Assembly (NCBI GenBank): GCA_003956705.1
Contig: QZCP01000138.1
Location: 40,525 to 104,524, forward strand
Origin: Brevipalpus yothersi
Lineage: Eukaryota; Arthropoda; Arachnida; Trombidiformes; Tenuipalpidae
Length of the DNA: 64,000 bases
Direction of reading: 5' to 3'
The notes under the pieces are model-generated. The model made no database searches. It was not told where the DNA came from and worked only from the letters and a program-made list of their open reading frames with translations. The translations under genes were made by a program, and so were the position numbers. This document shows positions 45,736 to 59,926 of this stretch, one piece after another (the first letter of the stretch is position 1; each line of letters begins with the position of its first letter).

Positions 45736-48700
45736 AGCCGTTCAGGTCATTGGCTCCACTAGTATTCCATCATCACTTTCCAGCATCCTTTTTATATCTC
45801 TTTTGCATGATCATGTATGCTCAATACAATCATAGATACATAACAAGAAGTGACAGACAAGATAGAGTGAGAGAAAGAACGAAAGAGAACCTGATAAAGA
45901 ATAGGATCAGCAATAGAAGGAATAGAAGCCCACAAAACATGCCAAAAATGTTGCCACAGAGCATGATGGCCCTCATTTCCTGTTCCGATGACTTGTGATA
46001 TTCCAAAGTATCATCATGGACTCTCTCTCTCTCTCTCTCTCTCTTTCACCCAGTAAGAGTGTTTACCTTCTCCTCTTCAAAGCACTTTCAAGATAACACA
46101 GCTAGCAAACATCATACAGACAAATACTATTTGGTCGTGTAAGTGAGTGAAAATTGAAGAAAGGTTCAAGTTCATAACGGATCACTGGACAATAGGAATA
46201 ATGCCTGTGAATTCTGGGTGGTATATTATACACATCAGAGAAAGTCGAAATCTTTTCTTTACCCAAATGAATACAACAACCAACTTGACTACATTCCGTT
46301 CTGAGGATGGATGATGATTCACAGAAAAATTTTTCAACTGTTCATGAAACTATTATTCTATCTTTCGTTCACGTCCATGTTTATTCTTTGAACTATTCAA
46401 ATAGAAAATTAATCATGTGTAACTTTTTTCAAACACTTTTTCTCCTTCTCTCTCTTTTCTTTTTCTCTCTATCTAAATCTACTCGATTTATAACTCAAAA
46501 CTTCCAATATGAAGAATGCTTTCTTCTGTCCAACAGATCTGCTCATTCATCATCATGTATATGTACACACACATACCACACCGAGCAAATTGAGAATCCT
46601 TTTTCTACTGTTTGTATGTCTAGTGTAAGATAAGAATGTTATACTGTTTGCTTCTTTTGTGGAAGAAACAGAAGAAAAAAAAGGTAGAGAAAGAGCAGAG
46701 AGAAATTTCTCAAGCTTTGTATTATGTGTACTTCTATCTTGACGATCGGACTTTTGTGGCAATTTTTCATGTCGATCAATATATGGAGGTTTGTTTTTAT
46801 TCACTTGAAGGGAATAAAAATGTATAAAACCCATAAAGTCCAACATAAGGTAGATACATTTACAACTGAAAACACAGATACACACACACACACACTCCAT
46901 GCACACATGGACAAATTGTTCAAAGTAGATAAGATATGTATTCCAGAATATTCATGGGCTTCAATTCTTGTGGGACAACAAAGGATTTGGACTCAGGGGA
47001 CCGTGTTGATAGCATAAAATTTATGCCCATAAATGAAGAAAAAATTTCAGTTTAATGTAATTAAAAAGGATAGATAATTACGTAACATGTATCATGCACA
47101 CACCGAGTATACATATATTAGGCATGAACTGAGGAACAGGAAGCTGAAACTATACTCGATGGGCGATGTTGGTATCGTTTGATTAGAAAAGCAATAAATT
47201 TGAAGGATCATCTGAGTGAAGCTAAAATAATTTAAAAGCTACTGATGCTATAAGCAAATCATTCCATCATCCGATTTTCTGCTGATCAAGCTTATTGATT
47301 CCATAATTTTTGCAGCATATTGAATATGGTAGGAAGAGGTATTTCTACCCGAAATCATGGTGAAAAGTCCAAGTCAAGTTCAGTCAAGTGTATCGGTTGA
47401 TTTTTGAGTGTTAATAGGACTGAAAAATTCTTGGAAACCATAAATTTTGCAGAATGAGTATCTATACACATGAAGATCAATTAACTTCAAGAATAATATT
47501 ATGTGTTACAAGTCTTTCGACTTGATGAGGCAATTTTCAGCAAACTCTATTCCTTGGAGGGAATTGAACATTTTCATCCTTTTCATGAGAGAATTCGAGA
47601 AATTTCTTGAGCAGCTCTAGGAGTTAGAAATCGAAAAACTGAGCATCGAATGCTGGCTATTATGAGTTTGTCTTCAGGAATCTATGAATACACAAATGAT
47701 TTGATGGAGATCTCTCTGATTTTAAAAATCCTCTCAAATTCGCCAGCACAGAGATTCATCAAGGAGGAATAGTCTCTTCAAGTGGGGAATTTAACCAAAA
47801 TCATCTGGTCATGAGTTTTGTTAGCTCTATCATGATAACTTTGGACACACTCTAAAAATAGTTCTATAATCTTGTTGGGATCCCAAGTTTTCGTGACCTC
47901 TTTAACAAGTTTATCCAGAGACAGCCATTAAGTTTATCAGCCAAAGCGAATGCTAGCACGGTTTTGCTCTCTCATTTCCGGGAAACAGAATCCTGATAGT
48001 GAGAAAAGTCATCAAACTAATGGACCAAATTTTGGGGGCAAAATAGTAGTATAAAAGAATGATTAGAAGGGTGAAGAATTTAGGTACCCAAAAAGTTACG
48101 CAAGAGATTGGAATCACTGAAGTTGAACTGTATACTTGAACGCTATATGCTGCCTATCAGAATCTACTGTTAGGATTGTATCTATCTGCTGTTAATGTAC
48201 AGTATGTAAAAGAGAACAAAGGGAATTTTCGTATGTGTGTGTAGGTATAAGAGAAATTGAAATATGATGACCCTTTTGAGCCAAATATGGAACAATAGTA
48301 TCGGAGAATCTGATTCTTTCATTCAAAATTTTCATTCCAAGTTGGTCCTTGAGAATTGTTTGGAGTATGTTATTCGTAGCTATTCAATTATTGAGCAAGA
48401 GTCATACTTTTTTGGAGAAAACTCAATAATAACACCAAGATTTTGTAATATTTGGGACTCTCACACAGTATCTTGAGACTTGTTTTGCGTATAGATTCAG
48501 TTTCTCTAGAAGAATACGTACTTGAGATCTCTTGAGCTATACACATAATTGAACAGAGTAAAGTTGGCCTAAAATAGTGTCTATCAACTATTACATCTCA
48601 AGTTCAGTATGCATGTCAGATAAACTTTTATCCACCTATTCCTGAGTACACCCTGAATTCCACCAAGAATCATGATTTCCAGGTACCGTGAAGAGGTTGG

Positions 48701-49324
48701 TAACTGATTGATAGCAATGAGAAAGTTCAAAGAGAAGGACGATAATTTCTGGGAACTAATAGAATAGTACACTCCAGTTGTAAGTCCCTGAACTTTCCTC
48801 GAGAATACACAATGACTGGAAGAATTTCACATCGAGCTCGAGAGTAGCAAGCTGGAAGTAGAATCTCTTCACAGGAACCTCGAAAAGCTTTTGAAAATTT
48901 TTCTTTTTGTTTCTAATGATTAATTGTTAAACCTTCAACATGCATTCCATTTGGAACTTTAAAATTTGAACTACTCATTATTGAGAAGAGAATGGAAAGA
49001 GAACCTCGAACTTTTATTAGCTTCACCTCAAATATACATCATTTCACTAGTTGCTTATTTGAGTTCAAGTAAGCATTTCAAGATAAATACAATCCAGCAC
49101 AATTCTCTTTTCTCCGAAAAAAGTCAGAGGAAGGGCTTTTTTTCAAAAAAAAGGTGGAAAAAGTCGGTATAAGAGTAATTTTATTTCATGAAGCCGGCTC
49201 AATTCCCGGGAATTCCGTGAGAAATATCATGTTGAACAGGCAATAAGAAGCAAAAGAGTAAGTGTTGATAAAATTAACAGACAAAAATAGACATGAAATG
49301 TCTGATGGTATTCCTTTCTTTCTT

Positions 49325-49329
<5 letters not shown>

Positions 49330-49397
<68 letters not shown>
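49330..49397. repeat. (CT)n microsatellite, 68 bp
   Basis: Perfect CT units preceded by three CTTT units. Confidence 0.97.
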
Positions 49398-49400
<3 letters not shown>

Positions 49401-51191
49401 TTCCTTATTCTATTCTATTCTATCAAATGAAGTCTGATAGTCAGGAAATAGTGAGCATTACTCTTGATTTCTTTTCCTTCCAATGTTGTCACCGTTACAA
49501 TAGATGGAAGATAGAGAGTAAGAAAAACGAATAAAGGAAGATTCCAGTTACAATTCTGTATATATTCTTTTCCCAACTGGAATACTCACAGATACACTCA
49601 TAAATGATGGTGAAATATATCCAAGATTAAATTGAATGATTTTTGTGGATGAAAACTTTTGCTTCCTTCTTTTTTTCCGAAATCGAATATTGAATAATAG
49701 GAAAAAAGCATAAAAAATTACAAAGATTCTTGATCTTGACACTTTTTTCTCCGTCTCATGTGATCAATGTTTCTGTATCCCATGAATTTAAGGAACAAGA
49801 GTAACTTGGTATCAAAACAGGGAATAAAAAGTATATCAAGATAATACTAAGCTGACTGAATATAGAGAAAAATTTACGAATGATCATGATCTACCCACAC
49901 AAGCAGCATGATTCTCCGGAAAAAAGTTGGATAAAAAGTGGAGTGAAAAAAATGGATTCCTTACAACACTTGTATTCTCGCTAGATGATTATGACCATAA
50001 TAGCTTAAAAATTGATTGTAAACGATTTTCATGGGCTTTTCTCGCTTGTTCACATTTCATTCATCTTGTTATTTTCTCAAATTTTTCTTCTTCTTTGTTC
50101 CAAAGTAGGGTATACTTTGAAAATTGAGTGCATTTTATACGCTCCACATCACATATGTGTACGATTTGTAACTTATTTTTACACCCATAAATGATACTCA
50201 AAAATTGGACAATCTTTCTTTCGTGAATCAACCGGATCATCATCAAATTGTATCAAATAGCTGTTCACACACAGCTATTTCATAGTTTCATCTCTCTTCT
50301 TTTTCACATGAAAATCTTACGCAATTCTCCAAATTTTATGTTTCTGTTTGCAAGTTTCAGATACATCTTATTTCAAGGTCCTCCAGAAGAGAGGCCTAGA
50401 TAGAGCAAAGTAATGATGAGTAACCAGATTCAATGGGAAGATTTCCACAGCAAATTATGGAATTATCGGGAGGAAGTACTGATCCAAATGAAAATTGATT
50501 GACTCACTTTTCGATTAGCACAGCTCTATTTGGTTTTTGACTTTCAATTTCTTTGGCTTAGCACAATTATCAGTCATCTTAATCATTATATATAATACAC
50601 TTGCCATCGTATGTGGGTATGTGTGTGTATGCATGAGATCAGTTGATTATGTCAACGGATTTATGGTTTATTGCCCATGATCAAGCATCACAGTATTTAT
50701 ATATGGTGAAAGAGAAAATGCTGTGAGAAACCCAAGTCTGTATTACTGATATTCCTGAGGAAAAATGATCACTTTTCCTTCGTGTCATGGGAAAAATTTG
50801 CTCAAATTCTTAAAGTATTTTGGCTGTAATTTATGTTTCTAAGGTTTTAAAGCCAATTTTTCAATCTTTATTACTTTAGAGAGCCAGTAAAAATTTAGCC
50901 CATGAAGTCTAAGATAGGGTTATCATGCAATTTGAGGAGAATTTTTTGTCATCAATTTTTTTGTAAGCAATTGGTTGCCTGAGAATGATAAAAAACCTTT
51001 CTCTTTACATGACTATATTCCACTTCTCCTTGTCTTCTTCTTCTTTTTCTTCTAAATTATCTTCAACGAATCTCTTCTACTCGATCAGATTTTCTCCTTA
51101 TTCAATATCATTGAAATATTAGTGCAATCAACTAGTCTCACTGATCATGATGAAATTATTTCACTCCTTTCCCTTGTATATTCCATCTATT

Positions 51192-51194
<3 letters not shown>

Positions 51195-51242
<48 letters not shown>
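51195..51242. repeat. (GA)n microsatellite, 48 bp
   Basis: Perfect GA units. Confidence 0.97.
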
Positions 51243-51245
<3 letters not shown>

Positions 51246-52349
51246 AAGAGAAAATTCAGACAAAAGTCTCCAGTCACCATGATGATAGATATTTTTTTCA
51301 TCTCCATGTTATTCTTCTCTTCTCAGTCCAATTGACTCTTATTTATCTCATTTCTTTCTCTCTCTTTCTCTTTCTCTTTCCTTTTTTTCGATTCACTTTT
51401 TATATTCAGTTCACTTATCAAATAAGCCTTACATCTCAAAGTAAGCAGAAGTGTTCATGGAAGAGTAGAGGAGAAACGAGGCAGAGGAAGATGAAGAGAA
51501 GAGGAAAAAAAATTCAACCTCAAAAAGCTTTCATTCTCACATCCAATCATGACTTATATTCTTCATCTCATTCTTCACTCAATCTTGACCCATTGGCCAA
51601 TGTTGAGAGAAAGAAAGAGGAAATTTAATTCCAAGATCAAACTTTACTCCATGGTTTACTTTTTTATTCTTACTTCTTCTTCCACTCACATCTACCTCCA
51701 GAGAGACCGAGTGTATGTATGTGTGTAAAGGATCCCGAAACGATGAGTGGCACAAGCCAAAATCTGAGCTCTCTCAAATATTTTTTCTTCTCCTCCCTCT
51801 TATTCCAACAAACCTCGCTCGAGAATCATGATCAACTGAGAATATAAGTGATCATGAGAAAGGGAAAGTCTCCATTCCATATACATGGAGAATGGAGGAA
51901 AGACTCTGAGGAGCAAGGAATCAACAGACGATCAAAAGCAATTTCATCTTCCTTATTTCTTTTGGGCTACTTTTAACGCTCTCTCATATCACTTTCTCTT
52001 TTTCTCCTCCTCTTTTCTCTCTCTCTCACACACAACTCCTGTTGATGATGATTCTTTGCCCAGCAATAGTGGATATTCATTCAGCCAGTTTATTATATTG
52101 GCTGAGAGAGAGAGAGAGAGAGAGAGATAAACCAGCATCACCAAACTCTGGTGAACCCACTTTCTCTATACATCTATCACTTGTGTGTATGAGGCCATGA
52201 TTTCCTTGAAGCAAACCAATTTGAAGGATAAGCAAATCTTCTTCTTTCACTTTCTCACTATTTCCATGGTCATGATTTATTGAAGGTTCGTGGACGTAAA
52301 GGGCTAACGGCTATTGTCAAATGGTTGACCCTCAAACAAACACATAGGA

Positions 52350-52352
<3 letters not shown>

Positions 52353-52392
<40 letters not shown>
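52353..52392. repeat. (GA)n microsatellite, 40 bp
   Basis: Perfect AG units. Confidence 0.97.
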
Positions 52393-52394
<2 letters not shown>

Positions 52395-55086
52395 GAGAAA
52401 ATACGATAAGGAATGGTGATTCGCTCAACTTGCCTTAAAGTGGCTGTTAAATCGTTACACTTTGGTTCCTATCATGAGAAAACAGGCGACTTTATGTGAC
52501 TATATATTTCCAGTGGAGACTTCTCCGTATTCATATTGGATAAAACTTTCAAGGTGAGCAAACACAATAGATATATCTTATAAGGAGGTGGAAATTCTTC
52601 TGTCTCTCAAGCAAATATCGGATTTTTTTCCTAAATCTCAACACTGAGCCCTCTCGACCAACTCAGAATTTTTATTGAACGATATTTTTCTCCCTTCCTT
52701 TCGCTCAGTATGTGATAATCCTATAAATTTCTTCTATTCCAAGTATAATCGAGTATCCAATAGGAATGAAATAAGAACCAACAACCGAATGGAATGTAGA
52801 AGCACTTTAGAGGAATTTATCTGAAATTTTGAACTGTTATTCTCTCTGTATGGAGAGGAAACGGAGAATTATTCTTATCCCCACTTTATTTGCTTCAGAA
52901 ATCTTTTTTTTCATACTAACTTCCCATCAGTTTTACTTGATGGTCACTTAAACATCTCGTGGATGATAAGTTAGTAAGTTGGTAAGAAGGAGATGGAAAA
53001 TTTCACAAATTTTCGATGCAAGTTCATAGATACTTTCCAGAGGTTATGATGACTCTTTTGCAAAAAGAGCAATATCTTCTAAGGAAAGCAAGAATTTTGC
53101 TCATATTTCTCTGGGTTACACTTCCTCTGGGACTCATTGGGAAAACATGGACATAAATGAGATAAAAGGTTGACATTAATGTAGTGTGTGAGTCTAGTCG
53201 ACAAAAGTTTGTGCCCATTCAAAATTCAAGGATTGAAAATGAATAGGCCAAAGGCCAAGAACATGAACAGGATATATCACTATTCATTGTATTCTCAGTT
53301 ATCCTTGGCCATGATAAACTTTTGCCCATCTCTTGAATTTTCTTCTTTTTTTCTTTCTTTTTCGTCCCTTTTTTATTTCTTTTTATACTGTTTATATTCT
53401 TTCGCTTAAGAAGAATGAAGAGCGACAAAAAAGAAATGAGCGACTGGTGGGAAGAATACCAAGAATACACAGCATTCTACTTCTGTTCACAGCACGTTAA
53501 TATTTTTTTTTCCACTTCAAACACTTATCGTTCAAAAAGTATTGAAGAGAAGGATGGAAAGAAAAAAAGAGAGGAAAAAGAGATGATAATAGCTCATTTA
53601 GATCGCTTCACACTATTTTTGAAGTGAAAATTTTTCGACTTCCCTGAATACACTTCTAGTACATATATTTTTTTTGTGAATACATGTATATAGCCATGTC
53701 CACACTACTCCCATTCCTATTCTGGTGGGCATGAATTGGTTCACTATAACTGAGAAAAGGAGAGAATCCTAGTGGAATATTCTTTCCAATCAAAGAGAGA
53801 GGGAGAGAGAATAGATGAAATCAAAGAATTGATCTTCTCAACATTCAAATGCTTCTTTTTTATCCAGTTAAGTGGCTGTTTTATCTATTCCTATTCAGTT
53901 CCTTTACCAACCCATTGCTGATCTCTTTTCTCTTTCAATTGTTCAAGCAATGGGCAAACATATAAGCGATTCTCTTGAGAGTGACAAAAAAATAAGATGA
54001 AAAGATCAGATGAAAAGGATAGATTGGAAGGACAAAATAACTCGGCACTTCAATTCATCTCTCATAGTGTTTGGATTGACAATGAATTCATGCTTGTCTC
54101 TCTCTATCTCTTTCTTTTTACCACTACTTACTGAACCATATCAATGATGATGATCTTTCTCCATACTTTCTCAACATTCTGCTCAGACAATCCATACGAA
54201 AAACTGGGGATCTTACACTAATATATATGGATTTAGGGAAAGACTTAAAGATGGAGAGAAAAAAAGTATCCTAAAGACAAGTATAAGGCAGAAAAATATG
54301 TTCCTTAAACGATGAGATATGTGATATCAGATTTTGAGTGTATACAGTTTTATTTCCACCAGATTTTTTAGCGATTTTATTTCGTTTACATTCTTGATCT
54401 GTCAGTCACTTGAACGTCGAGTGATAGTATCGAGGAAATAGATCATCAAGAGAACGAAAGCATGGAGAAAAAAAGAAAGAATAAAAATAGAAAATTTGCA
54501 AATTCAAAGATGCAAAAGCAAAAGAGTAAGGAACACACACACAAAATCTTTGGAAACCCTTATTTTTTCCCGCCTCTTTTTCTTCGCTCCAATATCTGTT
54601 CCCCCTCTTCCTCCTCCTCCTGCATCCCCATCTTGATTCCTGCCATGGAACGATGTACAGCATCATCAACTAACATATTCAAATTCATGATCTCATTTTC
54701 TCAATTGAGATGGCTTTTGTTGTTGGAAAATGTTTGAACATGAGGCTTCTTCAATCTACTATGTATGGAGTGAAGGGAAAAAACTCCTCCTCCGATTTTG
54801 CTTACCATTTTATCCCACTAACATTTAGCCACCCCTCATCTCTCTCTCTCTCTCTATTTGATGTTTACATGCCATCATCTTGAGGTTCATTTGAATTTTT
54901 ATTCATCTATCTCACCTATGGCCTGTCTTGATCATGGATGCTGAGTAGACGATTTTCTTTCACTCTCTCTTTTTATCTTTCTGCATCTTTTCTTAAGCAT
55001 TTGAATTTTGAGAAGCAAGATTTTGATGGAGAGGTAAGCATGATTGCGATGAGATGGGATGTTCATGGGGAAAGGCTAAAATGAGA

Positions 55087-55089
<3 letters not shown>

Positions 55090-55134
<45 letters not shown>
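55090..55134. repeat. (GA)n microsatellite, 45 bp, one interruption
   Basis: AG units with one GCG break near 55121. Confidence 0.95.
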
Positions 55135-57276
55135 AAGGAAGAGGGAGAGAAAATCTCTAATGTTGATGGAAATGATATTAAGACGAGAATCTGGGATGAA
55201 GATGAAGAAAAAGAAGAAGAAGAAGAGCAAGTAATATCAAGAAATATAAACACACAAAGAGAGAGAGAGAGAGAAAACGAAAGTTCCCAATTTAGGATGA
55301 CCTAGAAAGTATTGAAAGTAAACACAGGCTCTTGTGGCAATATTCGTTTGGAATTTTGTTCTTCCTCTCACTTTTCCTTTTCCTCTCTCTTATATTGTCT
55401 CGGACATTATATTCACCTCCTTGTGGTTTATATTTTTGGTATCATGTTATCCTCTTCTCTGGGTGGGAAAAGTAATGGAAAAGTGGTATGAACAAGTGGA
55501 AGTATCTATTTTCTCGATTAATAAGTCATATTTAGGTTCGCTTAATCGTAAAGACATTCAACCCTAATGATACAAGATATGGGAATACAAATTTTCGTTC
55601 CCTTCCATCACTTACATTAGATAGTACACCATGTACTTTATTTGAAGCGAACTCTTCTTAACCCAAAGCAAAACACTCAATACTTAGCATCATATTTCTT
55701 CTTTTTTATGTTCACTCTTTTCCATCGCTGTTCCTTAATTATTGTTCGCAGCTGATGATTACTGCTTGGTTCTGGATTCCAGTCAATTGAAAATATTCAG
55801 ATTTGAATTGCAAAATTTCAAGTTGAGGATTTGTTTCTCTATCAAGAGCAAACTTCTTATCAATAGCTAAAAATAGAAGCAAAATACATGTAAGTTTAAT
55901 GAATTACAAAATATATTCAAGTCTGTTCAGGGTCATTCGAAAATAATTTTTCTTTAATTAATTCCATATTCAGTGTGAGAAAATGTTGAATATCTTTGCT
56001 TTCAAGATGTACATGCACACTATTACAGTCAAAAAATCATACTGTAGGTGTTTTTAGAAATGTGTTCCATACGAACGTGATTGAGATGCCAAATTTTTGC
56101 ATGGAATACATGAAATGATGAAATTATTGCCTCCAGTATGAGTTGATGTAGGGAAAGTTTTTGTCTTTGCTCTCACTACTTCAAAATACACTTCATCTTT
56201 CTCTCCTCTTATTTTCCCAGCAGAATCATGGCCAAAATAAGATAAAGAAGAATATAAGCAAGAAAAATAATATCTCAAGTATCTTTAGACTGATATTTTG
56301 GAGATCATGAGAGAAAAAGAGAGAGAGAGAGAAATGGAATAAATTATCAAGAGAGAGAGAGAGAGACATCTGAAAGTAGAATACATTTGAGTACATTAAT
56401 ACTGTCACCAGTTTTGTTCGCTATATTCTAGAGGAAGAATGGAGAAGCAAGAGAAATACTGGGAACACATGAAGAGAATGGCGAAGAAGAAGAAGAGAGG
56501 AGGACAGAATATTTCAATGCATGTGGCCACAGAAATAGGATACATTCATATTCATAATACACATAAACAAATCCCATGGGCAAAAAGAAATCTCGGTCAC
56601 AGAGTGGGAAAGAAAGAGATGTGAAGAGAGAGAGAGAACTTCAGATATTGGACTCATGACTGTAATTCCGTTTTACCACAAAATAAAAATGGAATAACAT
56701 GAACATGATCGTATGAGGAATATTAAGAATAATTTTGCATCGTTATCTTTTGGACAAAGAGGGAGAAAGAGCTATGAATTAAGGATTCCCTCTATACTCT
56801 TTTTTTTCGCTGATCATTCTTCCAAGCACACACACACACACACACACTTACACAAAACCCACATAAAGATGACTATTTTGTTCATCCAAGTAGGAATGTG
56901 GAAATTTTCTAATATCTTATTCGATTCAATGTGATCCAATAAAATAGGTGAACTGGACCTACGCACATCACATGGAATAAACGAAGAAGAAGAGAGAGAG
57001 AGAGAGAAAGAGAGACATGCGAATGATGATAAAATAGAGAATAGCTTGCAGAACCATAATAATCTCAGCAGAATAGAGTGATCTATCATTTGCCTGTCAG
57101 CACTTTCAGTAAGAGGATGCAGATGAGAGGAAGAGATGAGAAAAACCAAAGGAAGAAGCCCAGCAAAAGGATGATGATGGTAGTGATGGTAGTGATGATC
57201 AACAAAACTAGGATGAGGATGGAGAGAGAAAGAGAAACAGATGAACGAGTAGAAAAGCCAGTGAGTAGAAAGAGAT

Positions 57277-57309
<33 letters not shown>

Positions 57310-59114
57310 AAAGATTTCTCCAGTGATCACTATTTCTCATTATGTCACAGATAATGTCTTCCATTATACTGAAATTTATTTGATTCATTGAATGAACTGG
57401 GATTTTCAAGAATATGAAGAGGAAAAAGTAGAAAGGATGAAATGGGAACGGTCAAACATGGTGGAGAGAGGCACATAATTTTAGCAGTTCAACTATGAAC
57501 TTTGACCTAAGCTCAGAAGAGTCAGTGAAAGTGAGAAACATACACAAACTTTTGGCCAAAAAGGATTACACACTTTTTTTTGCCATCTTTATGTCTTCCA
57601 ATATCGATTCTTCAAGCCCTCCAAACAATGGGAATAAGGACATTCATGGTCGCCCACTTTGATTGCTTTTTACAATCCAGTCCCAAATGAGTCCAATCTT
57701 TTCTCACATGTACTTTTTCACAAATACACACCCTTGAATTGCTTCTAGGGGTATAATCTGTGGGAATTATTGGAATTTATATGAAAATTTTTGGGAGCAT
57801 CACGCTTGTCCTCTTGTCCATGTCACATGATAAATCTGTAGCCAATGTTCAATTAGAATAAATGCAAGAGGAGAGATAAGGATGAGAGAGACAAAGAGAC
57901 AGAATGAAGGAGAAGAAGATGAAGAAGATTCTCTTCGGAAAGTATTGGAGCATCTTTTAGGCTGGTCAAAATGACTTCTTGGATGAACAGGAAAACAAAA
58001 TACTCTGACAGTTGAGATGGACTCAAGTCGTTGAAGCTCAATTCTGTGAGATAGATAGATAGGAGGAGAGAGAAGATAGTCTGCATCATATATCGATCCA
58101 AGTCTGTGTGAGTGTATGTATGTTCCTTTGGTACTCATTAAAATACCAGAATACTCATGCTTGGCCACTGTTTCTTGTGAAATTGTCATTAGATGATGTG
58201 GATGGGATGAAGGGAATACTCAAAGTTGTTGCTTGATGAGGCAGAGAGATGTTTGATCACCGAATAAGCATCTACTTTGTTGCCTTGGCTGCTGAATCAG
58301 AACAAAGGGCAATGCGAAAGGCTAGGAAAAGAGTCAAATGGATGTTAAACAGAGGAATAATAGTGAAAAGAAGAAGAATAATAATAAGGAGAAATAGAGA
58401 GTAAGAAGTAGATAGAAGCAACAACAAAAAAGAGGAGAATCTCTCCAAAAGATGCTGGATAAAGAATATTCTCACAACCACTATCAACTACTACAACAAA
58501 TGTGATGGGAAAAATTTTTGTTCCATCATGTCAACCTAAACTTGCTCTTCTAATTTCCTGCGCATATCAATGATGCGCTTGATTCTTTCTTACTTCTTGG
58601 CCATACATGCACACACATACATACATATATATATAAATCTACTTCTAATATAATATCAATGATCCATCACCATCGTCATCACCCAGGCAGCAGCCAGCAG
58701 CTTCCTCATCATTGTCAGCCTATTGTCATCATCGTCTCGCAAGAATGAGAATGAAGGATGTGAAAGTGAACGAATAGACAAGGCAAAGTGATGATGATGA
58801 AGAAGAGAAAGAAAGAAAGAGAGAAAGAGAGAGGAAAAACTTTTGCCTTCATCTTCTTCTTTCGTTGCTGTTCAAGTTATTTCTTTTGCCATCTTCTTCT
58901 CTCTCTCTCTCTCTTTCTTTTTCTCTTTCTGTCTTCTGGCTTTCATCTGATAAAGAACAGAAGAAAAGATTCTCACCCAATGATAACTATATATATGAAG
59001 GTCGAATGTGTGTACTTGTATGTGTGTGCTCCAGATATTCTTTAATGTTTTCCATCCTCCTACTCGAGTCGAACGGAGTAAATCCTCAAAACGTTAAAGA
59101 TGCTGACCATCTCC

Positions 59115-59117
<3 letters not shown>

Positions 59118-59174
<57 letters not shown>
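59118..59174. repeat. (CT)n microsatellite, 57 bp
   Basis: Perfect CT units. Confidence 0.97.
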
Positions 59175-59177
<3 letters not shown>

Positions 59178-59895
59178 CTTGTGGGCCTGCTTCTCATCAT
59201 CATTCGAAGAACAACATCAGCACATTCCATCCAATATGTGAGCTAAAATGATGTACTAATCAATAGAGACGTGGTGAAGATGTGTATGTAAGTGATGATC
59301 ATGTTCATCGCATGTGAATCAAAATCTATCTCCCTCTCTTACTCCTCAGATCATGGTGAATCAATTTGGATGGATATAAAAGTGTAAAAGAGGATCCACA
59401 AATGATAGTGATTCTATTTCTGGGATCAATCATGAGAGTTTTATTTCATATCCACCAAAAACAACTCACTCCATATGTTCACCATCATCCTATAGAGTAA
59501 CTATTTTGGAGCAATAGATCAAACATTGATTTGGGATAAATTTTGTTTCCCCTTCTTTTCCACAGATTTTTCCCTTCTTCAAGAAGTATATACATACAAG
59601 AAGAAGAAGAGCCTTGCCGTTGTTTGCAATTCCTTGACCACAGAAAAAACACACTTCAAGTGGTAGCTTCTGGTCACTTTGCTCATGTTAAAATAACCAT
59701 GATGATAAACAACTGGACCCCATGCGTTATTAAGAAGTATACATCGAATATAACATGGACAAGTGGGATGGATTGAAGCATGAGAAAGAAGAGAAGAGAG
59801 AGAGAGAGTAAATTAGGGTAGAATGAAGGAGAACAAGAAGATTCATGCATGAAGAAGTCCTCATCAATTTCTCATTTTATCACGATCAAAGAGTA

Positions 59896-59926
<31 letters not shown>

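Larger units (their letters stand above)
44251..54000. other. Non-coding stretch, 44.3-54.0 kb
   Basis: No gene supported. Tracts at 49330-49397 (CT), 51195-51242 and 52353-52392 (GA), with shorter CT near 45703-45733 and 46021-46045. Overlapping frames on both strands at 44820-45260 are open, but neither shows a domain. About 47.0-49.3 kb is comparatively free of simple repeats. Confidence 0.6.
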